NCBI GenBank assembly: GCA_033297075.1
Contig: MU858214.1
Location: 21,172-85,171, forward strand
Source of the DNA: Rhypophila decipiens
Taxonomy: Eukaryota; Ascomycota; Sordariomycetes; Sordariales; Naviculisporaceae
DNA: 64,000 nt
Direction of reading: 5' to 3'
Shown here: positions 55,501 through 64,000 of the stretch, in pieces
How the letters are laid out: each line of letters opens with the position of its first letter
Position numbering within the stretch: the stretch's first letter is position 1
Notes under the pieces: model-generated
Databases searched by the model: none
Told to the model about the DNA's origin: nothing
What the model saw: the letters and a program-made list of their open reading frames with translations, nothing else
Made by a program: the position numbers and the translations under genes

Positions 55501-58500
55501 TTGATCTTCTTGCCGATGAAGTGAGAGTACAACTCGGTCTGGGAGATGAGGAAGTTGAGTTTCCTCTTCTGTCGGGCTGCTTCACGGTCTGCTTCTTCCT
55601 TTCGGGCATTCTCGAGTTCCTGTCTCTCAGCAGCCTTTCGCAAGTCACGCTCCTCGCGTTCATTGCGCTTCCAGAAGCCCATCATATCGCGCATCACACG
55701 TTTCGCGCGCGCTTGGAGATCCTTGGTGCCCTTGTTCGTCCTCAGCTGCCACCTCTTGGCCTCTTTGGAAGCGAGGATGGCTGTCTTCTTGAGATTCGAC
55801 GCCTTGGTGGAGTAGGACTCGGACGCCACCCTGAAGGTCTTGGGAACTTCCTTTCTTGCCAGATCCCGCCAGATCTGATCGTAAATCTGATTGTATCCCT
55901 TGGACAGGAATCTGGTCTCCAAGGAGTCTTTGGGCTCTTCGACGGGCTTCTCTTTCTCCTTGGGCTCCTTGGGCTCCTTGTTTTCCTTGTCTTTCTCAAC
56001 ATCGTCCTTGTCCTTGGAAGTCTTGCCCTTGAACTTGATGCGAATCTTGGTTTCTTCCTTGGAAGGAAGCTCTTCACCAGCATCCAAAGCGGCCTGGGCG
56101 GCTTCGGCAGAGTCCTTCTCGGCCTGTTTTTGCTCCTTGGATTTCTTGAGCCTGGTGCCAGATTTGCCCTTTGCCTTTGTCTTTCCTGGTTCCATGTTCT
56201 CGGCTTGGAAGGTGGCCATGACACCGCCTTCGAGGTTGGGCTCGACGGCAATGTTCCGGGCAGGTCCCTTAATACCTTTCTGTAAGATGAGCTTGGTCTG
56301 CTGAACCTTTTTGTTGTGACGGTCGGCTTCACGCAAATGCTTGAGTCGGTCGGCTTCAGTCTCTGCCAACTCGGCGTTGCGGAGAGCAGCTGCTTTCTGC
56401 TCCATCGTGATGGCCATGGACTTCTCGCGACGACGTTTCCGTTGCATGTCCTTTTTCCGCTCCTTCTCGGCAAACGTCTCGCGCTCTCTGACTTCAGCGA
56501 GGGCCTCGTCGTAGTGGAGGTAATCGTAGCGTCGTTTGCCAAAATCGACGTGGGGCTTGAGCATGAGCGTCTCCTCTTGGACATAGTCACCGCGCCGTGA
56601 TGGACGATGTACCGAGTCACGCTTGTTCATCTCAGTCCTCTTACGAATGGCGCGCTCCCTCCAAGCCCCCGACTCGCTCTCGAAGTCATCGTGATCGATA
56701 TCATCATTTTCGAATTGGTCCATCAGGATCTTGATCTTCTTCTCCTTGTCCGCTGAGAATGTCTTTTGTTGTTTTGGTTGGCCGTTGAGTTGCCTCTTGA
56801 CCGCGACCTTCATCGTCGAAGGGGTGCTAGGCTCGTGTTTGGATGACGCTCTTCGGGAGGCCTTGGGGGTGGATTCGGAACCCTTGATATCCGAAACGCG
56901 TGATTTCGGCACTCTACGCGGCTTTTTCTCTTTCTCGACCTTTTCGCGTTTCTCGGCAGGCTCGGACCTCTCGACCTTGACGGGTGTGTCATCGACAACG
57001 ATGGGCGATTTGGGAGTTGGTTTGGCAGCGGGTTCGGAGCTTGACAGGATGTTGGAAAAAGACATGACGCCAGCGGCACGACTTGGTGTCTGTGAGAGTT
57101 TAAGGTGTTAGTCGGGCGAATGGCTTTTAGGCCACCACTTGGGATGGAAGCTTACACTTGATGCAGCGTTAGCTGTGGATTTCGAAGAGGGCGCCGGCGG
57201 GGGCGACTCGGTCCGTGCAAGTGAACCGTTGGAAATAGAGGCCGGTACAGGCACATGCCTCACAGTTGGCGATGCCATCTTGTGTGACCGGGCCGATGGG
57301 CTGATGGATCCAGCAACGTGGGCTTGTTGGGAATGGGAGATGGATGCTGGGCTATGTGGCGGTGGAAAAGTTGAAGCGGCGGGCGATTTGTAGGCGCCGT
57401 TGTAATACTCGGAAGAAGATTGGGAATAATGATATGGTTCACGAGCCTAAAAGTGGCGATCGTGCAGAAATTGAGTTAGTGGACTGGAGTGGAATGAGAC
57501 GATGTGTGTGGTTGTAGGTCGAAAGCAGTTCAGTTGATGAAAGTGGAAAGGCAGAAAGGCGTGCACAAAGAAAATTTCGGGAGTCGCGAATTGGCCATCG
57601 TTTGTTTGCCAGCACGGTAGGGAGAGTTCTGTTACTGGTGGTGGTGGAGGCTTTTGGTGATGACCTCGTGCACTGCCTAAAAAGCGGAAAGGGGTGATGA
57701 CGGTGATGGTAAAATGAGATGGTTTGGCAAAAAGGTTGGGATTAAAAATGAAAGAGAAACTTGGCAGATGATGATCGATGGCATTGAAAATTTTTGGTAC
57801 GGATTGGAAGGAGATTGGGAAAAAGGAGGCATGTGGTGAGGTGCCCAAAGGGCCAAAGCTTACGAGAGGTGTTGGATTGGTACTGACCTTTGGTGTCGAG
57901 ACTTGCGTCGCGTTCCGCCAGGAGGAGCCCGTGTCAGAAACCCTGCGCTCCCGTTCTTTATTTGCACTGGCCGAAGGTGTTGTATCGGATGTCGGGTCAT
58001 AGAACCCGTTACCAGTCGACTTTTCGCGGTGATGCTGATGATGATGGTCCCGGTCGCGATCACGAACGTCTGCTGAAGGTGGATAAAAAAGCGAAGGCGC
58101 GTGTAATGCAGGCGATGGTGAGCCCAGAGTCGCTGTTGTCGTTCTTGGTGATGCAGCTGGCGGCAGCGGCGGAGCGTGCAGCGCTGATGGTTGTGGCGGC
58201 AGCAGCGAGCGAGTGGATGCTGAATCAAAGGGGTTGTTGAGGATCGACCGCGGACCTGATGGTTCTCTCGCCCCGCCAATGCTAGCAATGCTGGTTGATG
58301 GCGGCGAGGCAGAATACGGCGAAGCGTGGTGGTAGTCGGTCAGCTGCGTCGTTGGTGATCTCAGATTAAACGACGACGGCGCTGCTATGGACGAGAGCGA
58401 CGATGGTACTGGCGCTGGCGCTGGCGCTGGCACAGACGGCCCGCGAAGAACAGGCGACGTCTGGGACATGGAGCTCACGGGGTTCAAAATGTCGCGCAGT

Positions 58501-58604
58501 CCTCCCCGTGGTGGTGCTCGATCATCTCCTGTGCCCGCGCCTCCATTGCTGCCGTCCTCATCGAAATGAGCCGGCCTCTGCAACACGGTCGAGAAGTGGT
58601 CCAT
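52512..58604 (-). CDS. INO80: INO80 chromatin-remodelling ATPase
   Basis: Catalytic subunit of the nuclear INO80 complex, which slides and edits nucleosomes in transcription, replication and repair. Predicted 1841 residues from exons 58604-57888, 57446-57156, 57089-52736 and 52675-52512. The N-terminus is Pro/Ser-rich ([10 protein letters not shown], charged Lys/Glu runs). DBINO lies at about 750-865 ([20 protein letters not shown] to [14 protein letters not shown]) and defines the INO80 class. SNF2 ATPase: [11 protein letters not shown] near 1006 (Walker A), ILDEAQAIK near 1113 (Walker B). Helicase [21 protein letters not shown] near 1670. A long insertion between the ATPase lobes is also typical. 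Intron 1 is 441 bases, unusually long here. The last intron (60 bases) is in frame. Confidence 0.96.
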
Positions 58605-61267
58605 CTTGCTGTTCCTGGACTTGTTTATATACTACTTCTTTTGCTCACTTTTCCGCAAATCCCAAGTTCCGCGGCAACCCAAATTACTGCAGAATTTTAC
58701 GGCTTTCTATGCACACCCATTGAGATGATCTTGTCGGCGCGTCCCACGTTATGGTATTGGCAAGTCAGGACAAGTCAAGCTCAATGCAGCGTCGCAAGGG
58801 ATATATTTGTGCGGGTCCGGTCCAGACAAGAGTATTAGGGGAGACGGAATGAGGCCGTCAGCGACTATTTTGCTTGCCCAGATTGACACTGGCGGTGGCG
58901 CGTACAAAAGGAAAGGGAACCGTTCGAGGAGCTCGAGAAGGCGCAAAAAGGAGATGGTGTTGACACCGCGATGATAGAAGACCGGATAAGTTGGCGCGAT
59001 TCGATGGAATCAAAACGATGGTTCGAGTAGCGGCCGATGCGATGGCGAAAATGGTACAATTATTTAAATGGAAAATTTGAACGCGCGATTGAGGTGGCTT
59101 GGGAGTTGGACCCGGAGCGACCAAGCGACAGTGGTGCGATGCGATGCGATGATGGGATTCCCCGATGGCGGTGATGATGTTGTTGTTGGTGATGATGATG
59201 CAGTTGGGAAGGGGGAATGGGATGAGGATGCGAGTGGAAGGGGATAGGGATGGCGATGATCGGGAATCGATTAGACAGTCATGGTTGCCAGGCCCGGATG
59301 GTTCTACGGATGCCACATCTACTTTTACTGCATTGTGTGTGTGCTGTGTGTGTCTTCCCCCAAAATGGATGCCGCTTCTTTCTCGCGAAAGCTGATCCAT
59401 CCCTCACTCCAGAGGCTGACGTTTCTGGATCTTGAGACCAGGATGCTTGCTGGGACCCACTTCCGGACCCACTCGGGCCACCCCTCTCCTCGTGGTGTGG
59501 CAGCTGTGGCCCTTTTTGTGGGAACCAAGGATTGGCAACGGGTAAAACTCCAAAATCTCAACCTCACGAGCTTGCTGCCCATGCGTCTACCGGGCTGCGA
59601 AAAATGCATCATGAAAAGTTAAAAAAACAAGGTTGGCAGAGGATGCAGAGCTAGGTCTCTAGTTCAAGATGACACTTTAGTCCTGTGGCATTTAACCAAC
59701 TTCTCTTCGGCCTGTCTTCAAGTTGCACCGCACTGTTTCGGACTAGCACGAGAGGCAGGTCAACGTGATGATTCTGGGTTCTCCAGTCAAGTCACTCCCG
59801 GCAACTTGACAAGGCCAGGGTTGCAAAATCTGGGGAACCGCTCAAATGAACCTGCGCTTTATTCTCACATGTTATCAGAATAAGGGATTAAAACAATCCG
59901 AATTATCAGTCGTTGTGGTTTCCTTAAATTCCATCTCCTTTCCAGCATTTTGTTCTCGCCGCGTCGCTTTTGTTGGTGACGCTGGAAATCCCAAGACAAA
60001 AAAACATCATGATTTGCCGCCACAAACACCTCAATCCAACAGTTCCAACCGAGCCCACCCAATCCTCGGATGAAGATCCCTGGCCCGGGCCTTAACCCCA
60101 ACTGCGGAAAGGGGGGGCGCCGCCCAGGCGCACCAGCCAGTCCTTCAGGCTGCTTCAGCCCTGATTCTCTGTGCGAATTATCCGCTGGGGCTGCAGCTTG
60201 GCACGTGCTTACAGGACCCAGGCGATTCCGTCTTCTCGGCTCTTTTGCTTTTTGGGAGCCAACCACCAACCAACCAGCGGGAAGATATCATCATGCATGC
60301 CATCTGCTGTCAGCTGCTGCCGCACGCTCACCGCCGCAGGGTGAAGCGGAACCCCTCGTAGAGAACAAGTTGTTCTTCAGAAATTCCGATGTCTGGCTTT
60401 ATTTTCAAGAAGTATATATCCGTATGGGGGAGTTAATATTTTCTCCATAACAGAAACACTGCTGTCATCTTGAGATTCTTGCATGTCAACCGGCCAATCT
60501 CTGACTTTCACATCCGGAACAAAGGTTCCAGCGACTTAATAAGCGGCACAGTCTGTCTCGAACCGAAGTGACAGGGCATCCTGCATTTTAGCAAGGTCAA
60601 AAAGAACAAAAATGCTACACTCTGCCAACAGAGATTCTGAAGGAAAGTGCTGTTGAGTAAATTAATAACAGCAGTATCAATACCAAGGATCGTCGGACAT
60701 AATAAACACAAAATCCGGACAATGTTCACAGTCCCTATGTGCTGCATCATGAATTGCTTCATCATGTTGCTCACTGCAGCACATGACTCCTGCCAAGGCA
60801 AACCGGCCTTCTCCACCCCTCAGGTGGCAAAGCAGAACGGGAAAAAAGAATCAGTAGTATTTTGTTTCGCTCAAGATGCTGATTTCTTTTAGTCATTACT
60901 CAGTATCTAGATGTGTCTAAAAGAATGGGTCAGGTACGCAACCGCGCAAGAATAGCAAACTGACGAGAAAAGACAAACAACCAAAAAGAAAAGAAAAGTC
61001 TATCCCACCCCAGCCGGCCTATCCGTCCATCCATATATTGGGTTCATCATCATCGGCATCACCGGCAACCCAACAGGCCGCCATGCCCAGTCATCCTTTT
61101 TTCCCTATCACTTAAAAACCCATGCTCTCGACCATATCCGCACCTTCAGGTTGGAACCTTGAGCATGCTTTTCGACCGTCTACGCCTGTGTCATAATGCT
61201 AGCCATAGTCATTGCTTTTATATATGTTCATAACACACAAGAGTGGTCCAGTCCAGTCTGTTTCTGT
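58605..61267. other. Intergenic, about 2.7 kb, no gene seen
   Basis: The promoter side of INO80 and the 3' flank of ARB1. Many short frames occur, but none has a domain or splice-consistent extension. GATGATG/TGTTGT-rich simple sequence lies near 59150-59260. An unannotated leader exon of INO80 is possible. Confidence 0.45.
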
Positions 61268-63284
61268 TTAGACAGCGCCTGATGCAAACATCTTCTTCCG
61301 CAGGTAGTTCTTGTAGTCACCGATACTGCCATCCCATTGCTTGATCGTCCTGTTCTCACACACGAGAATTTGTTTGGCAATCTTGTCCAAAAGTCTAGGG
61401 CGAAAAGGTTAGCACAAGCCTCTCGAAGTCAAGGGTCTGGGAATATTCTCACCTGAAGTCGTGACTGACGACAATGACACCACCGGTGAACGCGTTGATG
61501 GCATCTGCCAAGCTGTCGATGGTAGGGATATCGAGACCGTTTGTAGGCTCGTCTAGCAGGAGCATGTTGGGGCTCTCAATAGCCAAGAGTGCGAAAACGA
61601 TACGACTCTTTTGTCCGTCGGAGAGGGTACCGATAAGCGACGTCTGGGCCTCACCTGTCAAGCCGTATTTGCCGAGCTGCTGTCTCCAATATTGGTAATC
61701 CTGCGACTTGGACGAGTACTTCTCCCGGACGAAATCCAGAGCAGACTTTGTAAGGTCGAGTTGCTCAGCCGAGTGCTGAGAGTACAGACCCAGCTTCAAG
61801 TGAGTATGTCTGCTGACGGAACCACCGGTGGGGGAGAGCTTTCCAGTCATCAGGCGGAGAAGGGTAGACTTGCCCACACCGTTGGGGCCGACAAGGGCTG
61901 TTCGCGAGTCCATGTCGAAACCAAGATCAATGTTGCGGTACAAGTCATCCTTGGGGTCGCCAGAATAGGAGAATGTTACGCTGTCGAATGACAGAACCGG
62001 GGGAGGAAGCTTCTCCACGTCGGCGAAACGGAAGGTGAAAACCCGGTCTTGATGGACAGGCTCGATGAAACCGTCGGCCTCCATCTTGTCCAAAATCTTT
62101 TGCCGAGACTTTGCCTGTCTGACCAAGTTGGCATAGGTACCAGCACTGGCAATGAACTTCTTGATGTGGGCAATTTCGTCCTGCTGCTTCTGATAGGCCT
62201 TCATCTGGTTCGTCTCCTGTTCAGACCGCGTCTTGGTGTAGGAGTCGTAGTTACCACCATAGTACAGCAGCTTCTTGGACCTCATGTCGATCATGCTTGT
62301 GCAAACACCGTTGAGGAAATCTTCCGAGTGAGAGACAAGCACGAGCGTGCGATCCCACTTCTTGAGGTATTCTTCCAGCCACACGCAAGCCTCGAGATCC
62401 AAATGGGCAGTGGGGTCATCGAGAAGGAGGAGCGTGGGCTTGACGAACAGGGCCTTGGCAAGGGCAACACGCATCCTCCATCCACCAGACATGTCCTTTG
62501 TCTTCTTGTGGATAGTTGTCTTGTTGAAGCCAAGACCGGTCAAGATAAGCGATGCGCGAGTGGAAAAGGTGGAGGGGTCCATGCCTTCCATGTGCTAGAC
62601 AACAAAAGTCAGATCCTGCGGCATCATCACGTCTCATACACAATTGTCGCCTACCTCGTAGAGTTCCATGAGGACCTGGGACTCGGGTCCTTCCTCTTCG
62701 AGCAACTTCTCGGCCAATTTGTCGAGACGCTCCATCTCGTTCTCTGCCTCCTTGACGACCCATTCAAGAGCGCCAAGGTCACTGGGAGGAGCACCTTCGT
62801 TCAGGAGATAGATGTCGACGTGCTCGGGAATGGGGAACTCGCGCTTGGCGATGGCCTTGAGGAGAGTACTCTTTCCGCAACCGTTCTCGCCCAAGAGACC
62901 ATAGCGGCGACCAAGGGTAAGCTCGAGGGTGGCGTCGCTGATCAACACCCGACCGTGGAACACCAAGCTGACACTGGTGATCTTGACGTCCTTGCTGGCA
63001 GCAGTGGATGCCAGGACACCGGTAGTGACACGATCGGAGAGACCGTGTTTGTCCAGCTGCTCGGCGAGACGCTTAACCTCGTCCATCTTGTCGGCTGAAG
63101 TGGCGGGCTCGTCCGAGACGACGGGCTTGCCGAAGGCATCGAGTTCAGGTTCGTCGCCGTTCTCCGATGCGGCGGTACTGGCATTCTTAGAGTTGGCCTT
63201 GGACCGGGAGGCGACTGTCTTCTTCTCCTTGCCCTCGGCGGCGCGCTTCGCGAGACGCTTCTCCTTGGATGCTGAGGGGGCCAT
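61268..63284 (-). CDS. ARB1: ARB1-type ABCF ATPase (ribosome biogenesis)
   Basis: A soluble twin-ATPase ABC protein of the F subfamily; yeast Arb1 and animal ABCF2 act in 40S and 60S ribosome biogenesis. Predicted 632 residues from exons 63284-62655, 62594-61453 and 61394-61268; introns of 60 and 58 bases. The basic N-terminus ([19 protein letters not shown]) is family-typical. Domain 1: GENGCGKST (132-140), [15 protein letters not shown] (245-259), [12 protein letters not shown] (265-276; the DDPTAHLD variant is characteristic of Arb1). Domain 2: GPNGVGKST (446-454), LSDGQKSR (534-541), [11 protein letters not shown] (555-565). There are no membrane helices. Length matches the family (about 610). 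Confidence 0.96.
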
Positions 63285-64000
63285 CTTGGTGGGCTTGCAG
63301 GGGTGAACGGAGGGGTATCAGATAAGGAAAGCAAAAAGAAGACTTTTTATTAGAATCCAAAATGAGTGGAAGCGGTCAAATCGAAGAAGAAATCCTGATT
63401 TGTTCCGTTGATGATGACCAGAAGAAGGGGCAAGAAAGGTAAACTTGCTGCGCCTTTGGTGGTTTGGGTTCTCAGGTTCGAGATTCAAAGGTGGGGGAAA
63501 CGAGTCCAAAGTTGCCTTTTGGTGGGGCTTAGATTTCGAAAATTTCTGATAACCGATAGCAGCCTGGTGCGTCAGGCATCAAGGCATCAATCAATCCGAA
63601 CCCGTCGTGGCCAGGACAAAGCAACAGTGATCCACAAAAGAAACCACTTTGACAAAATCTCCAATTACAGTAGAGTATTTTTTAAACTTGTGTCTTTTTC
63701 CATTTCCATACATTGATCCAACAAAATTGTTTATCCCAACTTTATCAACAGATTCGGTCGTTTGTCGGAAACGCCAACAGTACTAAAAATCCATCGCTCT
63801 TGGCGGGCTTCGACTGACCCCTCCTTCGCCTCTGGGTTCGCCAAGTTTGACTCGCAAAACCATTTGACGTCACAGCGTCGGCTTATGTCAGCATCTCCTG
63901 AACTCCGGGGGCCCATAGGGACACGGGTACCCGTGTCTCTAAAATTTCACGGGTACCCGTGCGCATTATGTAAGCCCGCTATCCCACCCCACCCCACACC
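63285..64000. other. Upstream of ARB1 to window edge
   Basis: The ARB1 promoter region and right window edge. It contains the two identical palindromes listed separately. No gene was recognised. Confidence 0.5.
63920..63961. repeat. Paired perfect palindromes
   Basis: GACACGGGTACCCGTGTC (63920-63937) is an 18-base perfect palindrome. Its 14-base core CACGGGTACCCGTG recurs at 63948-63961, offset by 26 bases. This could be a dyad binding site or the end of an inverted-repeat element running off the window. Confidence 0.75.

Noticed and set aside
54747..56285. 512-codon open frame on the plus strand
   Set aside because: It is antisense to the charged, codon-biased part of INO80. Its Leu/Val-rich translation is the mirror of Lys/Glu codons.
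58858..59400. 180-codon minus-strand frame upstream of INO80
   Set aside because: It has low-complexity composition and no domain, and it lies in the expected INO80 promoter/leader region.
62049..63098. 349-codon open frame on the plus strand
   Set aside because: It is antisense to ARB1 exons 1-2 and reads through the ARB1 intron without any family feature.

Overview
This window is nuclear DNA from a filamentous ascomycete (Pezizomycotina, most likely Sordariomycetes). Protein-coding genes are split by short introns of about 55-140 bases with GT...CTAAC...AG signals. The gene set is typically fungal: a HET-domain protein, a LaeA-like methyltransferase, a Git3-like GPCR, a CVNH lectin, a DUF1996 secreted protein, INO80 and ARB1. 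No rRNA, tRNA or bacterial-style operon was seen.

Layout. 1-6.3 kb: an ankyrin-repeat gene entering from the left edge, a GFO/IDH/MocA oxidoreductase and an F-box gene; the ankyrin and F-box genes show frame breaks. 6.3-13.6 kb is gene-poor: a foldback element with 44-bp perfect terminal inverted repeats, a secreted cyanovirin-N-type protein and a secreted Ser/Thr-rich mucin-like protein. 13.6-22.9 kb: cytosolic-type Mn superoxide dismutase, a small unknown protein, a DUF1766/T5orf172 protein, a four-helix membrane protein and a ten-exon LaeA-like methyltransferase, with an inverted-repeat element at 20.4-20.7 kb. 22.9-30 kb: a hAT-like non-autonomous element carrying a 16-bp minisatellite, a small cysteine-rich secreted protein and a HET-domain gene. 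30-32 kb: a seven-helix receptor.

32.5-40 kb holds the most unusual locus: two divergent genes sharing an 870-bp promoter region. One resembles the clostridial P47/TULIP family. The other is a large multi-exon protein with a propeller-like N-terminal half, a helical middle and a membrane segment. Both appear disrupted: the large gene by three frame changes and two in-frame stops, the P47-like gene by one in-frame stop.

40-52 kb: a DUF1996 secreted protein, a 96-residue unknown protein with a spliced leader, a basic/coiled-coil protein, a C2H2 zinc-finger regulator, a secreted acidic protein with an in-frame TAG, and a lipid-droplet hydrolase. 52.5-63.3 kb: two large housekeeping genes, INO80 (1841 aa) and ARB1 (632 aa), both intact.

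Long conserved genes are intact while lesions concentrate in accessory genes. This points to real decay of accessory genes rather than uniformly poor sequence, although raw reads are not available here. All exon structures were derived by hand from splice signals, reading phase and family resemblance. No alignment or transcript data were used.
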